Both the position numbers and the translations under genes were made by a program. Shown here piece by piece: positions 1 to 7,605 of a stretch of DNA of 15,265 nt (the stretch's first letter is position 1; each line of letters starts with the position of its first letter). The notes below the pieces were generated by a model. The model was not told the origin of the DNA, did not search any database, and was given only the letters and a program-made list of their open reading frames with translations. Source of the stretch: Acidimicrobiaceae bacterium (lineage in GTDB: Bacteria; Actinomycetota; Acidimicrobiia; Acidimicrobiales; Acidimicrobiaceae); assembly GCA_013044365.1 (NCBI GenBank), contig JABEUP010000006.1, forward strand, positions 1 through 15,265. The letters are read 5' to 3'.

Positions 1-115
1 GGTTGCCAATCAAGCTTTGAGAATAGTGACGACCCTCTGACGCGCCGATGATTGCAACGCTTTTTGGCGAGAACAGTTTCCCCAAATTGTTCCCGAGTAC
101 TTCACGACCACTCAT
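1..115 (-). CDS. NDP-forming acyl-CoA synthetase, N-terminal fragment (cut by left edge)
   Basis: Only the first 38 codons are in the window, reading leftward from an ATG at 113-115. The translation includes LFSPKSVAIIGAS at residues 14-26. That is the hallmark opening of the CoA-binding Rossmann domain of the acetyl-CoA synthetase (ADP-forming) / Pat-like acyl-CoA synthetase superfamily, where a short leader is followed by 'SVAIIGAS' and a glycine-rich loop. Full proteins are usually about 700 residues and make an acyl-CoA from a carboxylic acid, CoA and ATP through an acyl-phosphate and a phospho-His. None of the catalytic part is visible here. An AAGGA lies about 10 bases before the ATG. 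The gene starts 37 bp after the enolase-superfamily gene on the same strand and is probably the last visible member of that operon. The family call is fairly firm for such a short piece; the substrate is unknown. Confidence 0.72.
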   Translation of the reverse strand, partial: MSGREVLGNNLGKLFSPKSVAIIGASEGRHYSQSLIGN

Positions 116-152
116 ATCCACCTATCCTTGACAGTACGCCAGCATCCGGCTA

Positions 153-1259
153 TCAGAACGCTTCAGAGACCGACACGCCAAATCCATACCCGCCAGGCAG
201 ATTTATCCTGCCTTGCTCAACGACGAGTCCGGTGACCGGATCACCCTCGAGCCGCTCAAATTCTGCAAGCTCGGCCGGTTCGACCAGATCCGCTATGACG
301 ACTGCCAGCTGCAGTGCGGCCGCGCTCAGAAGCCGGCTGCCTACATGCGCGCCAATCCGAACCTGCAGTCCCGCGTCTGAACACATCTCCGCCACCTGTA
401 GTGCTTTATCGATTCCCCCAAGCTTGGGAATCTTAATGCTCACGCCATGAACAGCCTGCGCACTTATAAGCTCCGCAACCCGCTCGACCGAGTTGGCGGC
501 TTCATCCGCCTCGATTGGAATAGGACTGCGCCGACGAAGGAAGCGCATGCCTTCGATATCATCCCATGGGACCGGCTGCTCAAATACGTCAATATTGAAC
601 TGGGCAATTCGGTTTGAAATTGATAGCGCCCCTTCCGCGCTATAGCTCTGGTTCGCATCAACGGTCAGATTGACTTCAGACCCGACAGTTCCACGTATAG
701 CTGACACCCTTTCAAAATCAAGGTTTGAGTCCTTATTATCCAGTTTGATTTTCAAATCGTGGTAGCCCTCGCTCACAAGCGAAGCAGCAACCTTGGCCAT
801 CTGCTCCGGCGACTTCAAAGAGAGGATTCGAGTAACCCTTACTGTGCCACGTTTCAAGACCCCCAAGAGCTCGTGTGCGGCCACTTGCCTTGAACGGGCC
901 ACGAGGTCGAGCAAGGCCATCTGAACCAAGGCCCGGGAAGGTCCGTTAAGGCTCTCTATAAGAGAGCCGGCGTCGTCCTTCCCGGAAACAACAAGCGGTA
1001 GTACCTTTTCCAATGCATTCTTCATATCCCCCAGCCGATAGCCCAAATGCTGAATCTCCCCCACTGAAGCAGACCCCACGACCCCGTTCTTTCCGAAGAG
1101 CTGCAGCAGAAATCCCGGGCTGGACGGATTCGCCGCCAATGCAAAGCGCCAGGTCGGGTCACTTTTGGGCAGCTCGAGATGTTCAATCCTGAAACTGGCC
1201 AGCGGAGGAGCGGAGCTAAGAAGCCCTCCCGGCGATACATCTTCCTTCCTCAGCGACAT
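153..1259 (-). CDS. Enolase-superfamily enzyme (mandelate racemase / muconate-lactonizing group)
   Basis: This 368-residue protein has the two-domain layout of the superfamily: an N-terminal capping domain (about 20-125) and a (beta/alpha)7-beta barrel. The barrel signature is complete: KIK at 170-172, the first metal ligand in VDANQSY (Asp201), Glu227 in FEQPVP, Asp252 in EADEA, and Lys276 in IKIPKLGG. Lys172 and Lys276 facing each other across the Mg site is the arrangement of the MLE subgroup (muconate cycloisomerases, o-succinylbenzoate synthases, dipeptide epimerases, N-acylamino acid racemases). These enzymes abstract a proton alpha to a carboxylate. The exact reaction cannot be read from the sequence. 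The ATG is preceded by AAGGAGAG. The gene lies 70 bp after the ABC permease and 37 bp before an acyl-CoA synthetase, so it probably acts on the imported acid or a relative before CoA ligation (inference). Confidence 0.85.
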   Translation of the reverse strand: MSLRKEDVSPGGLLSSAPPLASFRIEHLELPKSDPTWRFALAANPSSPGFLLQLFGKNGVVGSASVGEIQHLGYRLGDMKNALEKVLPLVVSGKDDAGSLIESLNGPSRALVQMALLDLVARSRQVAAHELLGVLKRGTVRVTRILSLKSPEQMAKVAASLVSEGYHDLKIKLDNKDSNLDFERVSAIRGTVGSEVNLTVDANQSYSAEGALSISNRIAQFNIDVFEQPVPWDDIEGMRFLRRRSPIPIEADEAANSVERVAELISAQAVHGVSIKIPKLGGIDKALQVAEMCSDAGLQVRIGAHVGSRLLSAAALQLAVVIADLVEPAELAEFERLEGDPVTGLVVEQGRINLPGGYGFGVSVSEAF

Positions 1260-1296
1260 TTCTACTCTCCTTCCTTAGAATCGATACCCTCGAGGT

Positions 1297-1322
1297 AAGC
1301 GTCCGATCGGTCGTTAACGCTT
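1297..1322. repeat. Dyad between permease and enolase genes
   Basis: AAGCGT (1297-1302) and ACGCTT (1317-1322) form a perfect 6-bp inverted repeat, and the intervening bases begin with the 8-bp palindrome CCGATCGG (1303-1310). It sits in the 70-bp gap of the operon. It could be a small RNA hairpin or a protein-binding site. No T-run follows on the minus strand, so a terminator is unlikely. Confidence 0.3.
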
Positions 1323-1329
1323 GATCTGC

Positions 1330-3066
1330 TCATGGTGCATTCCCGGCAGAGACAGGCGCAGGCGAGACCCTCTGAAATCCAATGAAGCGGAATGCCAGCA
1401 GTCCCACTAACGCACTCACGGCGAAAATCAGCGCTCCAAGGGCGCTGACCACGTTGAGATCACCATTTACAAGCTGATCGAGCAGCATGGTAGAGAGCAG
1501 TGGTGTCGCAGCCGTTACCAAAATTGACGCCATTGCCAGCTCCCTAAATGACGTGAAGAAAACGTAGAGAGAGGTGCCGGTAACGGAACTTTTCACTAGG
1601 GGTAAGACAATCTTGAATAAGACGTGGCGGCCGGAAGCACCCGATATCCGTGCCGCCTCCTCGAGTTCGCCTGATATCCCAATTAACGCCGGCCTTATAT
1701 AACGAATACCATATGGCACAAACATCGCCACGAACGCTATACCGATCGCCAGAATGGTGCCAAAGAGCGGCACCGGCGAATACAGATAAAACAACAGAAA
1801 TCCAAAACCCATCACGATTCCCGGAATGACAAGGGGAATATTAGCCATGAAATTCACTATTCTTGAAAGCCGTCCTTTCCCCCGCACCGACACCCAAGAT
1901 GCAAGGAGTGTGAGCAACGCGGTGGCTATAGCCGCTCCAAGTGCAACCTCAATGGTATCCCGTATAGCGGTCATGAAACCAGAGGTATGCAAGAGAGTTT
2001 TGTAGTTTCCCAGGGTAAAACTGCTTGCTTTCAGCGACGCTCCAATTCGCTTCTGAAATGACGCCACTACGACGTACAAACACGGGAGCAGGAAGAATAT
2101 GAGGATTAGGAGATTCGCTATTGTCGGGAACCATCTAAATCGCCCCAATCGGATCGTCCGATCCAAATTGCCTCTTCCAGATATGACTTCGAAACGCTTG
2201 ATTCCCCTGGTAAATCTTGTCTCAAGCAAAAGAAGAACTACCAGTCCAACTACCAAAATGACACCAAAGGCGGATGCGACCGAATAATCGGGTATCAGCG
2301 ACGAATGTATGGACTGATAGATCTCCTCGGTAAAGATGCTTGTTCGTGCAGGGACCCCCAGGAGAACCGGGATCTCGAAGCCCTGGATAGCCCTGATGGC
2401 GATTAGTATCACCGCACTCAATAACACCGGCTTAAGCAATGGGATGGTGATCTTTCTCATCACCGTTGTGCTCCTGCCTCCATAAACCTGCGCTGCCTCT
2501 TCGAATGAGGCATTGAATGATCTGAGCGGGCCTATCAGCAGGAAAAACACCACCGGAACATTCAGCAGTCCCTCCATGACAATCATCCCGGGCAGTGTTT
2601 CAATATTAATAGCCAGATGAAACCCAAGCAAGTTCCTCAACCAGAGATCGCCGACCCCGTTCCCATTACCAAAAAGGATGATCCATCCGATTATGTTCAC
2701 CAGTCCAGGAACCGCAAAACCGAGGAATGCCACTACATATCCAAGCCAGCGCATTGCGGCGTCAGTTCTGATTGTCGACCAAGCAATGACAGAACCAACT
2801 ACCAGTGTGATAATTGTGCTTCCAAGTGCAAACTCAAGAGTTTGAACAACCGTTGAGCTGAGCCCGTTGTGCATTATCGAGCGGTAGCCGCTGAAAGAGA
2901 AGTGCAAACTGAGCGAGATTCCAGATACAAAACTCTTCCAAAACATAACGAATAGCGGGGGAATTGTCAGGTATGCAAGAACAAGCAGTACTATCACTGC
3001 CAGAACTGACTCCGCATGGAAGACATGCTTCATACCAGCGCGCAATTGCCGGGACAAACCCTTCAA
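1330..3066 (-). CDS. ABC transporter permease, fused two-domain (iron/AEP/thiamine-type)
   Basis: This 578-residue integral membrane protein is a tandem fusion of two permease modules, each of about six helices. Each module carries the cytoplasmic EAA loop that docks on the ATPase: EEAAQVYGG near 189-197 and LEEAARISGASG near 468-479. The length and duplication match the FbpB/ThiP/PhnV-like class of type I importers, in which one polypeptide replaces a permease pair. I start it at a TTG (3064-3066) because a strong GGGGAGGAG lies five bases upstream; the next ATG, at residue 12, has no ribosome-binding site. The gene follows the solute-binding protein by 203 bp on the same strand. No ATP-binding subunit is encoded in the window, so it must lie to the left or be shared from elsewhere. 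The cargo is unknown; context favours a small organic acid. Confidence 0.9.
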   Translation of the reverse strand: MKGLSRQLRAGMKHVFHAESVLAVIVLLVLAYLTIPPLFVMFWKSFVSGISLSLHFSFSGYRSIMHNGLSSTVVQTLEFALGSTIITLVVGSVIAWSTIRTDAAMRWLGYVVAFLGFAVPGLVNIIGWIILFGNGNGVGDLWLRNLLGFHLAINIETLPGMIVMEGLLNVPVVFFLLIGPLRSFNASFEEAAQVYGGRSTTVMRKITIPLLKPVLLSAVILIAIRAIQGFEIPVLLGVPARTSIFTEEIYQSIHSSLIPDYSVASAFGVILVVGLVVLLLLETRFTRGIKRFEVISGRGNLDRTIRLGRFRWFPTIANLLILIFFLLPCLYVVVASFQKRIGASLKASSFTLGNYKTLLHTSGFMTAIRDTIEVALGAAIATALLTLLASWVSVRGKGRLSRIVNFMANIPLVIPGIVMGFGFLLFYLYSPVPLFGTILAIGIAFVAMFVPYGIRYIRPALIGISGELEEAARISGASGRHVLFKIVLPLVKSSVTGTSLYVFFTSFRELAMASILVTAATPLLSTMLLDQLVNGDLNVVSALGALIFAVSALVGLLAFRFIGFQRVSPAPVSAGNAP

Positions 3067-3078
3067 GCCAACTCCTCC
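3067..3078 (-). promoter_or_regulatory. Shine-Dalgarno deciding the TTG start of the permease
   Basis: On the minus strand GGGGAGGAG ends about five bases before the TTG codon at 3066. It is the only strong ribosome-binding site near the beginning of the permease frame and decides the non-ATG start. Confidence 0.6.
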
Positions 3079-3202
3079 CCATAGTCGTCAACCAACCCCC
3101 GGGCTAACCAAAAAATCCACCAGCACAGCCAAAATCATTACCCGGTGACTGACCTCCGTGGCAAGATAATGGCGGTGTGACGTTACAACAGATTCCGTTC
3201 CC

Positions 3203-3252
3203 AGGAGCCAGATGAGAACGCTGTACATTCCACCAGTTCCCACCTGGCTCCT
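3203..3252 (-). other. Intercistronic hairpin after the solute-binding protein gene
   Basis: AGGAGCCAG (3203-3211) and CTGGCTCCT (3244-3252) are perfect 9-bp inverted repeats separated by 32 bases. They lie just downstream of the binding-protein stop codon and upstream of the permease. Stem-loops here are common in ABC importer operons, where they stabilise or partly terminate the binding-protein message so that it is made in excess. There is no T-run, so attenuation or 3'-end protection is more likely than full termination. Confidence 0.5.
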
Positions 3253-3269
3253 ATCCGACCCCTAAGGTT

Positions 3270-4391
3270 TTATCCGAAGTCCTTCTTCTGCAAAGCCTCC
3301 CAAGATTTCAGTTCAGAGGCGTATTGCGTCGCAGTAGTTGCCCCTTGGGTCGGCACCCAGGATTTGAACGGAACTGAAGCATTTGGCGAACCGTAATGCA
3401 GATCTTCGAATACTTTTTGCGCAATTGGCCCTGTCTCAAATCTGACAAATAGGGCGGCGGCGGCAGGATCCTGGACACCTTTAAGCACCCCGAATTGGCC
3501 GACATTGGCAATCACCGGCTCAAGGGGAAGCCATTTTACCGGCGAACCCTTAGCCGCATTCTGTAGGAAGTGGTCCTGGAAGACAGAGAACGAAGCGCCG
3601 TACTGGCCTGATGCCACCAAACCTGCCGTTGCGGCTCCGGAAACAGCAACGATTGCGGGTTTGTTTTGTTGCCCGAGTTGGGCTAGGAACGCCTCACCCT
3701 TGGTCTGGCCCATTGCGTAGAGGACAGACCCTATCCAGTCATAGCCGGTCGAACTGGCCTCGGTAACAAGCTGGCCTTTCAGTGCCGGATTTGTCAGGTC
3801 AGACAAGGTCTTAGGCACATCGGCAGCTGGAATCTTATTGGTGTTGTATCCAAAGGAGAGCCATGAAATTCTGTCAGTAGCCAAAAGGTAGTTGGAACCG
3901 GACTTGGTCAGATACTGGGCAGGCATGTTCGCGGTTGGGTCGGCATACGGCAGAAGAAGCCCGGCAGCTCGAAGTTCGAGCGCTCCGGGGCTAGTAACCT
4001 CGAATACATCCGCCGCCGGTTTGCCGGCCTGCTCCTCAGAGATAGTCTGAGGGATCAGAGTGTTTTCATCTGCACGATTTACCGTGAGGTGGATATAGGG
4101 ATACGCCTTTTCAAAAGCACTCGTAAGCTGCGTGACAACCGGACCAGCAAGGGAAGTCATGAAATTCAGCTTCCCCTCTGATTTCGCGGCGGCTTCGAGA
4201 ACGGAAGTCGCGTTAGAACCCTGATAGGTGAGCAGCGCCTCACCGGTCGGGTTTTTGGATGCCGCACTTGTAGTACTTGAACTCGATGACGTACTACTTG
4301 AGCTGCCACAGGCAGTAACCAACAGTCCCAGCGTTGCGAGTGCAACGGAGGTTGGATTCACATATTTCCTAAGTGGATGAACGTTACGCAT
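3270..4391 (-). CDS. ABC transporter substrate-binding lipoprotein (FbpA-like fold)
   Basis: This 373-residue secreted protein has a basic N-terminus, a hydrophobic stretch (about 14-27) and the lipobox V-T-A-C with Cys28 as the lipidation site. A Ser/Thr-only linker follows, as is typical of actinobacterial lipoproteins. The mature part has landmarks of the Fe(III)/2-aminoethylphosphonate/polyamine-type periplasmic-binding fold, such as SFGYNTNKIP, PKTLSDLTNPALKGQ and a C-terminal PNASVPF segment. The consecutive-tyrosine pair that binds iron in FbpA proteins is not apparent, so iron cargo is doubtful. The ATG is preceded by AAGGA at nine bases. It is the promoter-proximal gene of the operon and supplies ligand to the fused permease downstream. 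The fold and role are secure; the ligand is not. Confidence 0.9.
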   Translation of the reverse strand: MRNVHPLRKYVNPTSVALATLGLLVTACGSSSSTSSSSSTTSAASKNPTGEALLTYQGSNATSVLEAAAKSEGKLNFMTSLAGPVVTQLTSAFEKAYPYIHLTVNRADENTLIPQTISEEQAGKPAADVFEVTSPGALELRAAGLLLPYADPTANMPAQYLTKSGSNYLLATDRISWLSFGYNTNKIPAADVPKTLSDLTNPALKGQLVTEASSTGYDWIGSVLYAMGQTKGEAFLAQLGQQNKPAIVAVSGAATAGLVASGQYGASFSVFQDHFLQNAAKGSPVKWLPLEPVIANVGQFGVLKGVQDPAAAALFVRFETGPIAQKVFEDLHYGSPNASVPFKSWVPTQGATTATQYASELKSWEALQKKDFG

Positions 4392-5168
4392 GGATCACAT
4401 TCCTTTCAATGAGTCTGGCTTGGCCAACCCTTTAAAACAGAAGAACTAGCGACTGATCAATAACAACCGCTGAGGCCTGCCGCCAACACGAAGAAAAATG
4501 TCTCTAATTCGAAACACCAGCACCGGGGAAAATATCAGCAAGTTGTTTACTTGCAACATTCCCCCGCTGGCCTACCATCATCTCGTATCAACAACAACTG
4601 AACCTCATGCGCAAGTCGAGGCTTTTAATCCCCTCCCCCGGCTGCATACGGCATTTGGCAACACGGTAATACACTGCAATTATGCCGCTGATACACCGAT
4701 ATTCGATCCCAGCTGGCACACCCTTCCACAACAACACAGCAGAAATAATGTAAATTTCGTTAATATGCGGCCTTTCCTCCTGGATCTCCCCTTCATTAAT
4801 CAAACTAGGACAAATCATGAGCCTTCGCACATGATTTGAATTCACTGTCAACCCGCAGCAACTAACCCTCCAGCCCGGAGAATGGTGTTCTGAAAAATAC
4901 CATTCTCTTTACCCCGGAAGCCTTGGTCCCGGCCAAAAGCCGACCGTCTAATCTCGTGGCTTGCTCATACGCATTCCCGCTTTCTCCCGATAGCCATAGA
5001 GTGGCTTTCGATATGAACAGTTGTTTCCCTTACCCGCAATTGGGCAAAGAATTGGTCCGAAATCTTAACCTTCAGCTGAATCGCCACTCCATCCCAATTA
5101 TTCGTTTCTCCAAATTTGGTAATCTTGAAGACTCCCGCCGATGAACTCTCCGCATCGCGATCTCCCCT
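4392..5168. other. Long intergenic region between the two minus-strand operons
   Basis: These 777 bases separate the thiolase-fold gene from the binding-protein gene. I found no convincing gene: open frames on both strands are low-complexity in character, lack ribosome-binding sites and resemble no family I know. The region should hold the end of the first operon and the promoter of the second. A strong hairpin lies at 4878-4907. Close to the binding-protein gene, the minus strand has TTGATC and TTTTAA at 17-base spacing (about 4430-4460), a weak promoter candidate only. Confidence 0.5.
4878..4907. terminator. Strong stem-loop, possible terminator or regulatory hairpin
   Basis: GAGAATGGTGTT (4878-4889) and AATACCATTCTC (4896-4907) form a 12-bp stem with one G-U pair around a 6-base loop. 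It lies about 260 bp beyond the stop codon of the minus-strand degradation operon. Only TTT follows on the plus strand and no T-run follows on the minus strand, so it is not a canonical intrinsic terminator. No plus-strand gene is present to use it. Confidence 0.45.
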
Positions 5169-6368
5169 TCATCCGCATGCCAAGATCAAACTGCTGTGAC
5201 AAACGGTGTTGCCCCCGTGTCCACTGACTAGGGCAACCTCAGCATTTTCAACCTGGCGATCCGGACCATAGTCGCGCCTAACCTGGCGGGCGGCTTCAAC
5301 GATTTGGAGCATTCCCTCTGCGTGGCCCTCCGAAAGCTGCCCGCCGGCAGTATTCGTCGGCAAAGCACCTCCAAGGCGGAGCGCCCCTGATTCGACGTAG
5401 GGACCACCCTCTCCTTTCTGGCAGAACCCGTAATCCTCAAGTTGCACCAGCGCCATGTATGTGAAGCAGTCGTAGACCTCGAACACATCGATATCACTCG
5501 GTCCAAGCCCGGCCATGGAATAGGCCTTCTTCGAGCTTTGTATCGCCGCAGTGTTTGTCATGTTCTCTTGGTGAAACCAACCCGACAAATTGTTATGCGT
5601 GCCAAAACCGCGTATGCGTACCGGCGCTTTTCGAAAATCCGTGGCTTTATCGAGCGAGGTCACGATTACAGCACCCGCCGCGTCCGACCGCAGACTGCAG
5701 TCGAACAGATTGAACGGCTCGACTATCGGCCTCCCGGCCCGATAATCCTCGAGCGTCAGCTGCTTGGCATGCATCTGAGCCAGGGGATTACGCCGGGCGT
5801 GCTCGCGAAACGCCACAGCGACTGCACCCAGCTGATCCTTGGTCGTACCGTAGAGGTCCATGTGCCGGCGGGCCCCTAATGCATGCATCGCAGGTGCTCC
5901 GAAAAGGCCAAAGGACTCGCTGCTATATATGTCCCGGGCATGAAGACTCTGCGCTGCTCCGCTCGCCCGCTGGCTCATCCTGGCCTCTTCTGAACTGTGG
6001 GTGCGAGACCAGGCATCTCTGGCGTAACCGCAGAGCACGGTATTGCACATCCCTGCCTCGATCGCAGAAATGGCCAGGATTATCGAGAGTATCTGGCTGG
6101 CACCGCCGTTGTCCAGCGTGGTGCTGAACCCGACATTGGTCCCCAGAAGCTGCCCCACTTGCTGGTGAAAACCGTACATGTCGTCCGGGCCGCGGCAGAT
6201 GATGCCGTCTATCCCGCCCTTTTCTATCCCGGCATCAGCCATGGCGCTAACGGCTGCCTCCATCATCAGGCTCAGTGCCGTGCTGCCGGGAACCTCACCC
6301 AGTCGGCTCTGGCCGACACCTACGATTGCGTAGCGATCCCGCAGCTCAGTGTTCATGTAAGCACCCAT
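5169..6368 (-). CDS. Thiolase-fold protein, probable Ltp2-like acyl-CoA retro-aldolase
   Basis: About 399 residues from an ATG at 6366-6368, 13 bp after the CoA-transferase stop. A longer frame to 6425 would overlap that gene, and an ATG four codons further in is also possible. The protein has the SCP-x/lipid-transfer thiolase fold, including YAIVGVGQSRLGEVPG near the start, NTAGGQLSEGHAEG (about 339-352) and a C-terminal VSGHGG. The segment that normally carries the nucleophilic Cys reads DNGGASQIL and contains none. The usual EVHD histidine is Tyr299 (EVYDCF). In the characterised Ltp2 aldolases of steroid side-chain degradation the Cys is lost and a Tyr near 294 is catalytic, and they work with a DUF35 partner. 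A DUF35 gene is present two genes upstream. I infer C-C cleavage of a beta-hydroxyacyl-CoA. The second Ltp2 tyrosine appears to be His349 here, so a different substrate or a non-catalytic role remains open. Confidence 0.82.
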   Translation of the reverse strand: MGAYMNTELRDRYAIVGVGQSRLGEVPGSTALSLMMEAAVSAMADAGIEKGGIDGIICRGPDDMYGFHQQVGQLLGTNVGFSTTLDNGGASQILSIILAISAIEAGMCNTVLCGYARDAWSRTHSSEEARMSQRASGAAQSLHARDIYSSESFGLFGAPAMHALGARRHMDLYGTTKDQLGAVAVAFREHARRNPLAQMHAKQLTLEDYRAGRPIVEPFNLFDCSLRSDAAGAVIVTSLDKATDFRKAPVRIRGFGTHNNLSGWFHQENMTNTAAIQSSKKAYSMAGLGPSDIDVFEVYDCFTYMALVQLEDYGFCQKGEGGPYVESGALRLGGALPTNTAGGQLSEGHAEGMLQIVEAARQVRRDYGPDRQVENAEVALVSGHGGNTVCHSSLILACG

Positions 6369-6381
6369 CTTGAATCCCGCG

Positions 6382-7581
6382 TCACTTCTTGGAACGCCTT
6401 TCCCTGCAGGCAATCCCCGAGTCAACCAGCCCTTCGATCTCCTGCAGCGAACAACCGATCATCCCGAGTACCTCATCAGTATGTTCGCCAAGAAGCGGGG
6501 GCGGAAGCTCCCAGCTGATGGGAGTGCCACTCAGTGCAATGCCTGGTCCGGAAAGTTCGACTTTCCCCATCACCGGGTGATTCAACTCTCTCCTCATTCC
6601 AAGCGCCCGGACCTGTTCGTCATTGAAAACTTCGTTGAGATCATTTAGCGGAGCACATGGGACGTCGACGGCTTCGAGCTCACTAAGCCACTCATCTCTG
6701 TTCTTCATTGCGAATGCCGCCTTTACTGCAGGCAAAAGCTGGTCATAATTGGTACGGCGGGATGCCTGATCTTTATATCGCGGATCATCGATCCACTCAG
6801 GGTGGCCGGCAACTGTCGCAAAGCCTTGCCAAAACTTTGGCGGCGAGGAAAGGTGCACCACGAACGGCTTGCCATCCTTTGCTACCAAAGTCCACACACC
6901 TGCCGATTTGGCGCGCCGGTCATAGGTTGGAATTTCACCGGTGGCAAAAAAGGTTGCTATGTTCTCGCTTTGAAACGAGACGGCTGCCTGCAGTAATGAG
7001 GTCTCGACCTTTTGACCCCGTCCCGTTTGGATACTCGAAATTAAAGCCGCAAGAACCCCGTAGGCCGCGTATACCCCCGCCAAATGGTCTGCGAGGGAAA
7101 TGCCGACCGGCTCAGGTGCGTTCAGATCAGTCAAGACGCTGAGAAGGCCGCTCATACCTTGGCCAACCGTGTCATAGCCAGGTCGATTTTGATAAGGTCC
7201 GGTAGAGCCGAACCCGCTTATTGAGCAGTAAACAATCCTTGGATTCCGCGCACATACCGACTCGTAGCCCCATCCCCAACGGTCCGCCTGACCAACCCGG
7301 AAGTTCTCGATCAGCACGTCAGCACGGTCTAGCAGCCTCAAAAGATACTCTTTCCCGCGATCGCCGGATACGTCAAGTGCCAGACTCAGTTTGTTCCTGT
7401 TGAGAGAACGGAAATGGGGACTGTACCCGCCCGAATGATCCCAGCCACGAAACGGATCCCCGCCGTCGGGGTTCTCGACCTTGATCACCTGCGCACCAAG
7501 ATCGGCCAGCATGACCGAAGCCATCGGTCCGGACACATAACGACCGACTTCAATCACACGAACACCGGACAACGCTCCCAT
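6382..7581 (-). CDS. Family III (CaiB/BaiF) CoA-transferase
   Basis: This 399-residue protein has the usual family length. The opening LSGVRVIEVGRYVSGP followed by LADLGAQVIKVE is the classic CaiB/BaiF N-terminus. The catalytic aspartate is Asp165 in GISLADHLAG, equivalent to Asp169 of formyl-CoA transferase. Further family landmarks are DVLIENFRVG, YCSISGFGSTGPY, NRPGYDTVGQ and the C-terminal LGEHTDEVL. The enzyme moves CoA between carboxylic acids through acid-aspartyl anhydride and thioester intermediates, and could activate the pathway substrate while recovering CoA from a product. The ATG has GGAG ten bases upstream. It lies 24 bp after the DUF35 gene and 13 bp before the thiolase-fold gene, so co-transcription is very likely. 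It occupies the place held by the MaoC hydratase ChsH1 in the igr operon. Donor and acceptor are unknown. Confidence 0.93.
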   Translation of the reverse strand: MGALSGVRVIEVGRYVSGPMASVMLADLGAQVIKVENPDGGDPFRGWDHSGGYSPHFRSLNRNKLSLALDVSGDRGKEYLLRLLDRADVLIENFRVGQADRWGWGYESVCARNPRIVYCSISGFGSTGPYQNRPGYDTVGQGMSGLLSVLTDLNAPEPVGISLADHLAGVYAAYGVLAALISSIQTGRGQKVETSLLQAAVSFQSENIATFFATGEIPTYDRRAKSAGVWTLVAKDGKPFVVHLSSPPKFWQGFATVAGHPEWIDDPRYKDQASRRTNYDQLLPAVKAAFAMKNRDEWLSELEAVDVPCAPLNDLNEVFNDEQVRALGMRRELNHPVMGKVELSGPGIALSGTPISWELPPPLLGEHTDEVLGMIGCSLQEIEGLVDSGIACRERRSKK

Positions 7582-7605
7582 TGCGCATCTACTCCAGTTC
7601 GCAAA

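Noticed and set aside
153..1259. Naming the enolase-family protein a muconate cycloisomerase or dipeptide epimerase
   Set aside because: The catalytic frame is shared by several MLE-group reactions and no specificity motif could be assigned by eye.
3270..4391. Naming the binding protein an iron-binding protein (FbpA)
   Set aside because: The fold fits, but the tyrosine pair for iron is not evident and the operon context is carbon metabolism.
4498..4839. A 113-codon plus-strand frame in the long intergenic region
   Set aside because: Its composition is unlike the neighbouring genes, it has no ribosome-binding site and it resembles no known protein; its opposite strand is open too.
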